A DNA stretch of 48,769 bases, taken from a virus. Below are positions 40,319-47,444 of the stretch, piece after piece. The stretch's first letter is position 1. Each line of letters starts with the position of its first letter. Position numbers and translations under genes: made by a program. The stretch covers positions 1-48,769 of the IMG/VR virus record IMGVR_UViG_3300027754_000143; one strand, 5' to 3'. The notes beneath the pieces were generated by a model. That model made no database searches, was not told the DNA's origin, and was given only the letters and a program-made list of their open reading frames with translations.

Positions 40319-40939
40319 ATGCCAATCCTAACCACCTCCTACTTCGAGAACTACCAGCCGCTTGCCGACTTGGTGCTCCCCAACCTGCAAGCCTACTGTG
40401 ACCGCCACGGCTACGGTCTGAGAACGCAGATTTCCGACGATACCAGGAACTACGGGTTCCAGAAGATCGAGCAAATGCGCGATGCCTTGCCTGACACCGA
40501 CATGGTGCTCTGCTGCGACATTGACATTCTCATCACCAACTTCAATCACAAGATCCAGGACTTCACCGATCCTGAGAATGACGCCTACTTTGTGCTCGAC
40601 CGCTACGGATTGAACTCGGGAATCTCCATCTGGTGCAACCGTCCAACCGCCTACGAATACATCGACGCCGTAATGGCGACGGAAAAGCTCGGGTGCCCAC
40701 ACGAACAAGCCGCCATCACAAGCATGATCCGCGACTGGAAACGCTCCAAGCTCCTTCCCCACCCCAGCATCAACTCCTACCTCTACCGGGAGTATGGCGA
40801 AAACCGCCCACAGTCTGAGGGGCAATGGTTCAAGGGCGACTTTCTCTTGCACCTTCCCGGTTTACCGCTTAAAAGGAGACTGGAGATTGTCACGCGGAAA
40901 CTTGCGAACGACGTTATCACCGAAGAACAAATCCAATGA
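40319..40939 (+). CDS. nucleotide-sugar glycosyltransferase (GT-A, GT34-like), 206 aa
   Basis: The N-terminus 'PILTTSYFENYQPLADLVLP' then 'QAYCDRHGYGL', the DxD-type metal site 'DMVLCCDIDILITN', 'DAYFVLDRYGLNSGISIWCN', the 'HEQAAITSMI' motif and the end 'GDFLLHLPGL' follow the galactosyl/mannosyltransferase GT34 layout. It would transfer a sugar from a nucleotide donor to a glycan or protein acceptor in the cytoplasm. Acceptor and sugar are unknown. It overlaps the epimerase gene by ATGA; AAACCAGAAAAT precedes its ATG after a 67-base gap that may hold a promoter. Confidence 0.8.
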   Translation: MPILTTSYFENYQPLADLVLPNLQAYCDRHGYGLRTQISDDTRNYGFQKIEQMRDALPDTDMVLCCDIDILITNFNHKIQDFTDPENDAYFVLDRYGLNSGISIWCNRPTAYEYIDAVMATEKLGCPHEQAAITSMIRDWKRSKLLPHPSINSYLYREYGENRPQSEGQWFKGDFLLHLPGLPLKRRLEIVTRKLANDVITEEQIQ

Positions 40940-41781
40940 AACAATCCTACGTCCAGAATATCATCTCCCGGTGCGAAACCGTCCTGTCACGCATGGAAGG
41001 CAAGCGCGTGTTCGTCGCTGGAGGCACGGGCTTCTACGGCTCATGGCTGGTGAACGTGCTGGAGGAGGCGGGAATCGAGGTAGAATGGGGGGCGCGGAGC
41101 AACGGTTGGAACATTCTTGACCCGTCCACGTTCACTGAGTTCCAGAGGAATGCCGATTACGTCATCAATGCGGCTGGGAAGTCGGACTATCTTGGCAACC
41201 ACAATGTAATGGCGAAAGGTCCGGTGAATCTATTCGACGCGATGGAATATGGTTTCGGGATGATGCTCCAAATTAGTAGTGGTGCCGCCCCGCATTGCAG
41301 GACACCCTACGCCATTGCCAAGAATGAAGCTGAAATCTCGCTACTAGGAAAGGTCAAGATCATCCGACCTTACGCCACGGTAGGACCAGGAATGGGCATC
41401 GACCGCACGTTCGCCATCTCCACCTTCATTCGCCAAGCCCTCGCGGGGGAACCCCTCCACGTCGCGCCGGGAATCACCCGCTCGTTCTGCCACATCACGG
41501 ACATGATCGTGCAGATGCTCCACGTCCTTGTCGCTGGGGACTATCTACCCTACGATGCTGGGTCAGACGACGCGATTACGATGGAGGAAGCGGCACGGGC
41601 AATCTCGCCCAATGTGTTCACCTCGGATCAGAAGTTCCAGAGCAACGCCAACTGCGATTACTACGTCCCGAATCTCGGGCGGATGATAAACAGATTCCGC
41701 TCCACCTTCGCTCTGAATCTTCAATACTCCAGCACCTCCGCTATCGCTGACACTTACGAATACTACAAGGAGACAAAATGA
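40936..41781 (+). CDS. NAD-dependent sugar epimerase/dehydratase (extended SDR), 281 aa
   Basis: The Rossmann motif 'KRVFVAGGTGFYGSWLVNVL' and the active-site series 'LQISSGAAPHCRTPYAIAKN' (Ser, Tyr and Lys of the SDR triad) are intact; 'IRPYATVGPGMGIDRTFAIS' and 'HVAPGITRSFCHITDMIVQM' match later family positions. The N-terminal extension before the Rossmann strand (QNIISRCETVLSRMEGK) resembles one subgroup of nucleotide-sugar epimerases/dehydratases. It probably modifies an NDP-sugar for the neighbouring glycosyltransferase. It overlaps both neighbours by ATGA. Confidence 0.88.
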   Translation: MKQSYVQNIISRCETVLSRMEGKRVFVAGGTGFYGSWLVNVLEEAGIEVEWGARSNGWNILDPSTFTEFQRNADYVINAAGKSDYLGNHNVMAKGPVNLFDAMEYGFGMMLQISSGAAPHCRTPYAIAKNEAEISLLGKVKIIRPYATVGPGMGIDRTFAISTFIRQALAGEPLHVAPGITRSFCHITDMIVQMLHVLVAGDYLPYDAGSDDAITMEEAARAISPNVFTSDQKFQSNANCDYYVPNLGRMINRFRSTFALNLQYSSTSAIADTYEYYKETK

Positions 41782-42392
41782 ACAAACTTAGAAAGCGAAT
41801 CCTCGAACTCGCCTACAAAAACAAGCTATCCCACATCGGTAGTGCGCTTTCGTGCGTGGGAATCCTCGACGAGATTTACGCGGAACGGAAGCCTAACGAT
41901 CCCGTGGTGCTCTCCTGCGGTCACGCTGGACTCGCGCTTTACTGCGTGCTGGAGAAATATGACGGACAATGCGCTCAAGAGCTAATTGACTTCTGCGGGG
42001 TCCACCCAAAGCGTTCGGAACGTAGTGGCATCTGGCTATCCACCGGAAGCCTCGGCCAGGGAATCACCGTCGCCGTAGGCATGGCACTCGCAAGCCCCGA
42101 AAAGACCGTTTACTGCGTCATCAGCGACGGGGAATGCGCGGAAGGCTCGGTTTACGAAGCTCTGCTGTTCATTTCACGGAACAAAGTCCCTAACCTCAAG
42201 GTTTACTTGAACTACAACGGCTATTCTGCGCTCGGCGCGGTGCGTTGGCTGCCAGACATTGCCGTGGACCGCGCCACCCCATACTTTTTCGACATTCGCG
42301 ACCTTAAAATCCCGTTCCTAACCGGCCTAGACGCCCACTACTACACCATGACCGACGCCGATTGGGATTGGGTCCAACAAAACATGCCATGA
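41778..42392 (+). CDS. transketolase N-terminal (ThDP pyrophosphate-binding) subunit, 204 aa
   Basis: The pyrophosphate domain alone: 'LAYKNKLSHIGSALSCVGIL', 'VVLSCGHAGLALYCVLEKY', 'IWLSTGSLGQGITVAVGMAL' and the ThDP/metal motif 'CVISDGECAEGSVYEALLFI' (GDGE-type, here SDGE). Full transketolases are about 650 residues; this matches one domain and its partner follows with an ATGA overlap. A heterodimer should rebuild the two-carbon transfer site at the subunit interface. Split transketolases are known in bacteria and archaea; in a phage sugar cluster it probably extends or branches a sugar. Confidence 0.85.
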   Translation: MNKLRKRILELAYKNKLSHIGSALSCVGILDEIYAERKPNDPVVLSCGHAGLALYCVLEKYDGQCAQELIDFCGVHPKRSERSGIWLSTGSLGQGITVAVGMALASPEKTVYCVISDGECAEGSVYEALLFISRNKVPNLKVYLNYNGYSALGAVRWLPDIAVDRATPYFFDIRDLKIPFLTGLDAHYYTMTDADWDWVQQNMP

Positions 42393-42865
42393 GACGAGAC
42401 TTCCACCCGCTGCTACTAGCCCAAATGCGGAATCACCCGCAGATCAGGCTCATCACTGCCGACCTCGGCTACAAAATGTGGGACAACATCGCCGCCGAGT
42501 TCCCTGACCGCTTCATTAACTGCGGGGCATCAGAACAACTCATGCTCGGCATCGGCGTAGGCATGGCCCTAGAGGGACTCATCCCCGTCTGTTACAGCAT
42601 TGCCCCATTCCTGCTCAAGCGTCCCTACGAGTGGATTGACAACTATTTGGAGCACGAACGGATTCCCGTGAAACTGCTCGGCGGTGGACGCGGCACTGAC
42701 TACGCTCACGACGGCTACTCCCACGACGCCTCGAAAGACCTGAAAATCCTCGACACATGCCCGAACATTGCTAGGTTCATCCCTGAATCAGTGGCTCAAC
42801 TGCCGGAAATGGTCCACGCTTGGCTTCACCACACGGGACCAGCATACTTGAATCTGAAACGATGA
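42389..42865 (+). CDS. transketolase central (ThDP pyrimidine-binding) subunit, 158 aa
   Basis: ATG 42389 overlaps the previous stop (ATGA). 'IRLITADLGYKMWDNIAAEF' and 'RFINCGASEQLMLGIGVGMA' contain the conserved Glu that activates ThDP; 'VCYSIAPFLLKRPYEWIDNY' and 'GGGRGTDYAHDGYSHDASKD' match the substrate-contact region. The usual third (C-terminal) transketolase domain is absent, so the pair is a minimal two-domain enzyme. It would pair with the upstream subunit. Confidence 0.85.
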   Translation: MRRDFHPLLLAQMRNHPQIRLITADLGYKMWDNIAAEFPDRFINCGASEQLMLGIGVGMALEGLIPVCYSIAPFLLKRPYEWIDNYLEHERIPVKLLGGGRGTDYAHDGYSHDASKDLKILDTCPNIARFIPESVAQLPEMVHAWLHHTGPAYLNLKR

Positions 42866-43251
42866 TGGAACCACCCTACTTCCCGCCTCTAGTCTCCACT
42901 TGCCATTTTATGAGACTCACGCATGATGGCATCTGCTCCAAATGCGGGGTGCCTTCTGACTCAGCACCTCCATACTTTTGCTACTTATGCGGCAAATGGG
43001 GATACCATGCCAGCGAAAATTGCGAGAAGCACACCACAAAACCCATGAACGTCCCGCCTTCCATCTCTGCCTGCTGTTTCGCCCCGCTTACCGTGGAAGG
43101 CAAAGGCGCAACTCACTGGTATGCCTGCTCAAAATGCAAGCAACCAGCAGACCCAACCCCGCAATACTTTTGCTCATGGTGCGGACAATACGGCGACCAC
43201 GCCAGCGCAAACTGCGAGAAACTCAAAGGAAAGATCGCCAATGCCAGATAA
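42862..43251 (+). CDS. duplicated zinc-knuckle-like protein, 129 aa
   Basis: ATG 42862 overlaps the transketolase stop. Two similar halves each carry a CxxC pair (GICSKCG; YACSKCK) followed by Cx2Cx5Hx4C (CYLCGKWGYHASENC at about 43-57 and CSWCGQYGDHASANC at about 107-121). The second pattern resembles the retroviral/CCHC zinc knuckle but with five rather than four residues before His. Such knuckles often bind single-stranded nucleic acid or protein. Halves are internal duplicates of about 60 residues. Function unknown; its overlap with the sugar genes makes co-expression likely. Confidence 0.65.
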   Translation: MMEPPYFPPLVSTCHFMRLTHDGICSKCGVPSDSAPPYFCYLCGKWGYHASENCEKHTTKPMNVPPSISACCFAPLTVEGKGATHWYACSKCKQPADPTPQYFCSWCGQYGDHASANCEKLKGKIANAR

Positions 43252-43462
43252 GAAAAAGAAGCCCAGCGTCAAAAAGGTCATGGAGAAATCCGTGTCCGAT
43301 CACCTCGACATGAAAAAGTCGGGCGACGCCATCGACAGGGCATTCGACCGCCTAGCTCGCCCAACCCTTACCGCCTCGCAATTCACCAACGGGAACAAGC
43401 GGCTGGCGACCCACAAGCGCATCTGGAAACTCGAACACGAAGGGGACTCGGACGCATGGTAG
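43241..43462 (+). CDS. small basic protein, 73 aa
   Basis: Not recognised. ATG 43241 (MPDKKKKPSVKKVMEKSVSD) overlaps the previous gene by 11 bases. The protein is Lys-rich at the start and helical (SGDAIDRAFDRLARPTLTAS), ending LEHEGDSDAW. It could bind nucleic acid. Small-gene run between the zinc protein and the convergent border at 44.1 kb. Confidence 0.55.
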   Translation: MPDKKKKPSVKKVMEKSVSDHLDMKKSGDAIDRAFDRLARPTLTASQFTNGNKRLATHKRIWKLEHEGDSDAW

Positions 43463-43665
43463 TAACTCTCGACCATAACGGCAACGCCGTGTGCGAATCC
43501 TGCGGGAAGGCATTCATCGACCACCTCGGGCTTATAGGCACCTGTGCGGAGGTCCAGCGGCTAAGGAAGATCATCGGAACCGCTCTCGCTATCTACAAAA
43601 CCGAAAAATCGTCTCTCCGCGCCTGTATCCAGATGGCGGAGCAACTCAACAAGGCAAACCTATGA
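43456..43665 (+). CDS. small CxxC protein, 69 aa
   Basis: Not recognised. MVVTLDHNGNAVCESCGKAF has one CxxC knuckle, followed by 'DHLGLIGTCAEVQRLRKIIG' and a helical end. One zinc ligand set is incomplete on its own, so a dimer or a His contribution (IDHLG) would be needed. It overlaps both neighbours by a few bases. Confidence 0.55.
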   Translation: MVVTLDHNGNAVCESCGKAFIDHLGLIGTCAEVQRLRKIIGTALAIYKTEKSSLRACIQMAEQLNKANL

Positions 43666-43865
43666 CCGTCACCGTCCCAGCCTACGCGCAAAAATGCGAC
43701 ACTTGCGGCACTCCCGAGTCCTACGTTGTAGAAATTCACTACAAGCTCACCGTCACCAGCGACTCAGCGGTGTATTTCAACAGCATTCGCATCTGCCGGG
43801 ATTGTGTCCTGCACCTGCTGGAGAAGCTCAACGAGGCTCGGCCTAAAGACCATCTAATCCCATGA
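43662..43865 (+). CDS. small zinc-ribbon-like protein, 67 aa
   Basis: ATG 43662 overlaps the previous stop (ATGA). Two CxxC pairs, 'KCDTCGTPES' and 'RICRDCVLHL', flank a beta region (EIHYKLTVTSDSAVYFNSIR), a zinc-ribbon arrangement. No known family recognised; nucleic acid or protein contact is plausible. It overlaps the next gene by ATGA. Confidence 0.6.
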   Translation: MTVTVPAYAQKCDTCGTPESYVVEIHYKLTVTSDSAVYFNSIRICRDCVLHLLEKLNEARPKDHLIP

Positions 43866-44116
43866 ACACACCAAACGAATCAGTCGAAAAAGCACTGGAG
43901 ACGCTAATCAGTCACGTCTACGGAAATCCCACCGGTTCCTGCACCTCCGCCCACTACAAGGCATCGCGGGACCGCCTGCACGGGAAACTTACGGAGGCGA
44001 TGAAGATACTTGCAGAAATTGCAAGCTCGGAGTCTAAGTCGGAAATGTATTCCGATTTCATCAAGTTTAGGTGCAAGGAATTGCTCGATTGGTGGAACCC
44101 ACCTACTGACCATTAG
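43862..44116 (+). CDS. hypothetical helical protein, 84 aa
   Basis: Not recognised. MNTPNESVEKALETLISHVY begins a helical protein (KLTEAMKILAEIASSESKSE) ending 'ELLDWWNPPTDH'. Its last 14 bases overlap the tail of the convergent minus-strand gene, so the two transcripts are complementary there. Confidence 0.55.
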   Translation: MNTPNESVEKALETLISHVYGNPTGSCTSAHYKASRDRLHGKLTEAMKILAEIASSESKSEMYSDFIKFRCKELLDWWNPPTDH

Positions 44117-44372
44117 GATCAACGTATTCAGGCCACTCCCGACCGCGCCCAAACGGCTCGCTCACCTCACCGGCATCACGTCTGGCCTTGGGAATGTCCA
44201 ACTTCGCCTTCCAGTGATTGCCGTGCTCATCCTCACCTTCATGGAACGGCGTCAGGATAAGCGGTAGCCACTCCTTGCCACCTTTCCCGATGTAAAACTC
44301 TCCGTATTCCAGCACGTTGCGCAACGCCTCAACGTCCAGGTTCACTGAAATCTTCCGACGACGCCCGCTCAC
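44103..44372 (-). CDS. hypothetical protein, 89 aa (GTG start)
   Basis: Not recognised. GTG 44372 gives MSGRRRKISVNLDVEALRNV; it overlaps the upstream stop as GTGA and is preceded by GGAGGAGCGGGA, a good Shine-Dalgarno, which supports GTG. The protein has 'LPLILTPFHEGEDEHGNHWK' and a basic N-terminus. It may bind nucleic acid, but nothing is diagnostic. It converges with the plus-strand gene ending at 44116. Confidence 0.6.
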   Translation of the reverse strand: MSGRRRKISVNLDVEALRNVLEYGEFYIGKGGKEWLPLILTPFHEGEDEHGNHWKAKLDIPKARRDAGEVSEPFGRGREWPEYVDPNGQ

Positions 44373-44626
44373 TCCCGCTCCTCCAGTTCAGGAGGATCGG
44401 TGCATGGCTGCTCAATCTCCACAGCAGAAAGTTCCTCCGCCATCTCACGCTCAAGTCGCTCCCGGTCTGCCTCGTCCATGCTGTCGTTCATCGCTTCAAT
44501 CGTCCCAACAATGGCACCAGCATAACGCTCCTCATTGAGAGACACGTCCCCTTGAGTCCACTCGTCAGTCTCAATCGAAATTGATCCGTCTTGTAGCTCC
44601 GTGATTGTGATTTCGAGTTTCATCAT
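44369..44626 (-). CDS. acidic hypothetical protein, 85 aa
   Basis: Not recognised. ATG 44626 (MMKLEITITELQDGSISIET) overlaps the previous stop as ATGA, which fixes the start. A beta-like N-terminus is followed by a strongly acidic helical half (DEADRERLEREMAEELSAVE). Such small acidic proteins in phages can be inhibitors or DNA mimics, but this is only a possibility. Confidence 0.55.
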   Translation of the reverse strand: MMKLEITITELQDGSISIETDEWTQGDVSLNEERYAGAIVGTIEAMNDSMDEADRERLEREMAEELSAVEIEQPCTDPPELEERE

Positions 44627-44946
44627 GGCGTTGTTCCTTCCGGTTCGGTGAAATAGTTGTCTGGTATCCGCTCCCAAAGCTCAGGGTGCTCCTGCAATAA
44701 CGTCTGTTCACACTGCTCCACGAATACAATCTGCTGGTCCCGTGTCGCATCAACGATCATCTTCAAGCACTTCCGGCAAATGACGTAAAGGCAGATAAAT
44801 GGTGCTTCCATTCCTCCCTCGGGAACCGATTTCCGGTCATACCAAAGGCACTTGACCCCACCGGCGCGATGCTTCCCGCACATCGGGCAGTCAAATTCTG
44901 CGATGCTGCCGTTGACCGGATTGCTATTCAGTTCTTCCTGTGTCAT
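44623..44946 (-). CDS. small zinc-finger-like protein, 107 aa
   Basis: Two cysteine pairs, 'FDCPMCGKHRAGG' and 'VICRKCLKMIV', with an intervening Cys (VKCLWYDRK) form a probable zinc ribbon; a helical acidic tail follows (VFVEQCEQTLLQEHPELWER). ATG 44946 lies 23 bases inside the GT9 gene, so translation is coupled. Family not recognised. Confidence 0.6.
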   Translation of the reverse strand: MTQEELNSNPVNGSIAEFDCPMCGKHRAGGVKCLWYDRKSVPEGGMEAPFICLYVICRKCLKMIVDATRDQQIVFVEQCEQTLLQEHPELWERIPDNYFTEPEGTTP

Positions 44947-46117
44947 TTGCTTGGGTTTCTGGTTCGGGTTCAGCCTCGTCCTGCACCTCTGCAGTCGGAA
45001 TCATCGGGGGATTGTCCTTCGAGAAGCCCAGCTTCATAGGCTTGGATGCCCGTAGCTTCTCCGGTAGCATCTCGACAAGCCGAGCAACCACCCTCTCAGC
45101 GGAAATAGTCGCCAACACATCGCACTTGCCGGACTGGTTGCATGGACCGTGAGGCGGAAATGGCCCAATCCCCGCTCCGTGCCACGAACATGGCGCACAT
45201 GGCCCGTGACCATTCAAAACCTGCACAGATGGCGCGTAGGCCGTCCGCAATTTCCACGGGTAGGAACCGTAAAGCCCTAGCGCAGGAATGTTCAACGCCC
45301 CCGCAACGTGCAAAAGAGCGGAATCTGGTGCCAGAACCACGTCGCATGTGGACATAATCGCACACGACCCTCTGAAAGTAGGAGCAGGTTCAAAGGCGTA
45401 AACACACGTCACCTCGGGCATGTCACACTCAATCTCATCCGGCCTCCCAAACAAAAAGACTTCATACCCTTTCTGGACAAGCAAGCCCATCACATGCGAC
45501 AACTGCTCCGGTGGATACGAACGTGCAGGGGCAGATGCCCTCGCCTGGATACCAATCCGCGCACGATCCGTCCTCGGAAAGCACGCATTCGCCGCCCCAA
45601 ACTCCTCTGGACCCATCATGTAGTCCATTCTCCGGTCCTGATCGACCAATGCCTTCACGTCCCCAAAGATGCACCGCGCAAGCTGATCCACAGCATGGGT
45701 GGTAAACCCGTCATCGTTGTTCTCAATCGAGTTCTCCAGCCAAATCAACCGCTTCCCATCGACAATCGCCACAGGAAACGGGTAGGCAATCAGCGCATCA
45801 ATGTAAGGCAGGTTCTCCAAGGCAGAATTATACGGCTGCAACTGAAGGCTGGCCTGCGTAATCTTGCAATCAGGCTCCCGTCGCTTCAATTCACGAAATG
45901 ATGGAGTCAAAAAAAGCATGTCTCCGTAACCTCCCGCCCGCATCACCAGAATATCCTTGGATTCAGGGTCGCCCAACGTAGCAGGGTCAACCCACTCCGC
46001 CCTCGTAAATGGACTCTGGTTCATAACCATCCCGGCATTCTCGTCAGTCAGGTAATACGGCACTCGGGCAATCATCCCAAGTGCAGGAAAGTCGGTTTCA
46101 GTCGTTACTTTGTGCAT
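44924..46117 (-). CDS. glycosyltransferase family 9 (heptosyltransferase-like), 397 aa
   Basis: The N-terminal Rossmann motif 'DILVMRAGGYGDMLFLTPSF' (family: xxRxGxxGDxxxTxPxxxxL) and the nucleotide-sugar site 'DVVLAPDSALLHVAGALNIP' then 'ALGLYGSYPWKLR' are typical of GT9, the ADP-heptose:LPS heptosyltransferases and relatives. The C-terminal half has extra Cys (HGPCAPCSWHGAGIG; GPCNQSGKCDVL) that may bind a metal. It would add a sugar to a surface glycan or a virion protein and may work with the plus-strand sugar genes. The leader contains AACCTGAAAC, as do two genes upstream. Confidence 0.85.
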   Translation of the reverse strand: MHKVTTETDFPALGMIARVPYYLTDENAGMVMNQSPFTRAEWVDPATLGDPESKDILVMRAGGYGDMLFLTPSFRELKRREPDCKITQASLQLQPYNSALENLPYIDALIAYPFPVAIVDGKRLIWLENSIENNDDGFTTHAVDQLARCIFGDVKALVDQDRRMDYMMGPEEFGAANACFPRTDRARIGIQARASAPARSYPPEQLSHVMGLLVQKGYEVFLFGRPDEIECDMPEVTCVYAFEPAPTFRGSCAIMSTCDVVLAPDSALLHVAGALNIPALGLYGSYPWKLRTAYAPSVQVLNGHGPCAPCSWHGAGIGPFPPHGPCNQSGKCDVLATISAERVVARLVEMLPEKLRASKPMKLGFSKDNPPMIPTAEVQDEAEPEPETQANDTGRTE

Positions 46118-46154
46118 ACGTTCGTTGTTTCAGGTTTGTTGAAGGTAAATTAGC

Positions 46155-46188
46155 GGCAGACTTTTAACCCTATGAACCCCGGTCTGCC
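46155..46188. repeat. inverted repeat GGCAGAC/GTCTGCC
   Basis: A perfect 7-base inverted repeat (46155-46161 and 46182-46188) with a 20-base loop in the 110-base gap between GT9 and the gene at 46228. On the minus strand it could form a leader or weak terminator; no strong T-run follows. Confidence 0.4.
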
Positions 46189-46227
46189 AGCGGGTAATCT
46201 CAACCATGAGAAATTTGTGGAAGGTTT

Positions 46228-46533
46228 TCATTCGACAGGGATAGACTTCCGGCTCGACTCAAGCATCCGCTCCACCATCGGACACCGAATCGCGTCCTCG
46301 CTCACCAAGTTGTCAAGCATGTGCAACTGCGCCCGTATCCCCGCAAGCTGCGCCGAGTCCAATCCGTCCGGTATCAACGGGTAAAATGCCATCGCCTGCC
46401 TCAACTCCGTGCGCTTCTTGTCCATCTCCCCAAGGAACCACCTCCAATGGATATTGTCCCGCAGCCCGCTCGCGTGCGCAAACTGGTGCCGGTGGAAACT
46501 GATGAACTCAAGGTCTTTGGTCGTGTCGCTCAT
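46228..46533 (-). CDS. hypothetical protein, 101 aa
   Basis: Not recognised. MSDTTKDLEFISFHRHQFAH begins a soluble helical protein with 'RWFLGEMDKKRTELRQAMAF', 'LAGIRAQLHMLDNLVSEDAI' and a basic end. It is preceded by a 61-base gap without a clear promoter. Its position among small minus-strand genes suggests an accessory role. Confidence 0.55.
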   Translation of the reverse strand: MSDTTKDLEFISFHRHQFAHASGLRDNIHWRWFLGEMDKKRTELRQAMAFYPLIPDGLDSAQLAGIRAQLHMLDNLVSEDAIRCPMVERMLESSRKSIPVE

Positions 46534-46594
46534 AGTGTCAAAATTGATAGGTAGCTCAGTGGGACGCAGGGCGGTCCTTGGCTGTGACCCTTCA

Positions 46595-46801
46595 TCACCA
46601 CTCGCGCCCCCCCGCGTAGTTCATCCAGTCCCACTGCCGCACCAGCCACCGCCGTATCGGCGTCTTCACCCGCAAAAGGGCCAACAGCGGGTTCACGCAC
46701 CACGTCACCAAGATCAAAATCAAGAGCAGCACACATCGAAGCACCCACCACGCGCTCACCACGCTTTCCAGCAGTCGCTTCATTCTTCGTTTCAGGTTCA
46801 T
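46595..46801 (-). CDS. small basic membrane protein, 68 aa
   Basis: ATG 46801 (MNLKRRMKRLLESVVSAWWV) lies one base after the upstream stop. A long span, 'LRCVLLLILILVTWCVNPLL' (about residues 21-40), is flanked by Arg/Lys-rich ends (RVKTPIRRWLVRQWDWMNY). An overlapping frame from 46805 (MNEPETKNEATAG) has no such features. The CAACCCACACCCC leader precedes it, with AACCTGAAAC just inside. Confidence 0.55.
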   Translation of the reverse strand: MNLKRRMKRLLESVVSAWWVLRCVLLLILILVTWCVNPLLALLRVKTPIRRWLVRQWDWMNYAGGREW

Positions 46802-47149
46802 TCATTGGGGTGTGGGTTGTGGTTCAAATTCGCGCTTCAACCGCTCGTATTGGTGTCGGCGGTAGTTGATTGCCTGTTGGGATTTATCCTCCTTCATTTG
46901 CTGGCCTTCTTCCTTTGTCGCAACGCCAGCCACGACAAAATAATCAGGGTTGTCGCAATGCTTGCGCAACAAATCCTCGAAATCGCCATCAAAGGTCGTG
47001 ATCCACCGGCTATCCTCATCATCACAATAATGCACATACAGCACAGCAAACTCATCCCCGAATATTAAAGCGTAGGATGATTCAGATAGCCTCCCGAATC
47101 CGGTCAGGGGCTTCCCTTTGCATTCCTCAAGTGGGATTAGTTGTTTCAT
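46802..47149 (-). CDS. hypothetical protein, 115 aa
   Basis: Not recognised. MKQLIPLEECKGKPLTGFGR begins a small beta-rich domain (ESSYALIFGDEFAVLYVHYC, DSRWITTFDGDFEDLLRKHC), followed by a charged helix (EEGQQMKEDKSQQAINYRRH). The acidic patch DDEDS and the two Cys do not form a known motif. The leader contains GAACCTGAAAC before ATG. Confidence 0.6.
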   Translation of the reverse strand: MKQLIPLEECKGKPLTGFGRLSESSYALIFGDEFAVLYVHYCDDEDSRWITTFDGDFEDLLRKHCDNPDYFVVAGVATKEEGQQMKEDKSQQAINYRRHQYERLKREFEPQPTPQ

Positions 47150-47444
47150 CAGTTTCAGGTTCTAGGTTGCTCGCTCGCCCCCGCCCGACAATGCTAAAGC
47201 CGGACGGGGGACAGACTCACGGCAGGATTGCTTATTCAGGGCACCCAAGATTACCACGCCACCCCATCCCTGTCAACTCTTTCAGCAAATTCGCCTTATT
47301 GAGAATGCACCAACGCCGATTTCTCGGTTCAAATCCATCTTATTGAGAACAAAACCCTTGATTCGCACCGCAAATCATGCTAATTTGGCGGTAGCTGGCA
47401 CCCACGCAAGGGCACCAGCCACCTAAAATCAACCCATCATTACC
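47150..47444. other. divergent intergenic region with direct repeat and promoter
   Basis: No gene seen. The 11-base direct repeat CTTATTGAGAA occurs at 47295-47305 and 47339-47349, and a sigma70-like promoter follows. The repeat copies lie just upstream of the promoter, so they may be regulator sites controlling the HNH gene or the divergent minus-strand genes. Confidence 0.5.
47358..47386 (+). promoter_or_regulatory. sigma70-like promoter for second HNH gene
   Basis: TTGATT (47358-47363) and TAATTT (47381-47386) are 17 bases apart. The leader of about 50 bases ends AAAATCAACCCATCATTACC before ATG 47445 and has no Shine-Dalgarno. Confidence 0.55.

Noticed and set aside
46141-46210. tRNA-Lys-like sequence (GCGGCAGACTTTTAACCC followed by CTCAACCA)
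   Set aside because: The anticodon-loop-like CTTTTAA is not flanked by a pairing stem, there is no matching acceptor stem and no proper T-arm; the 7-base inverted repeat does not fit a tRNA cloverleaf.
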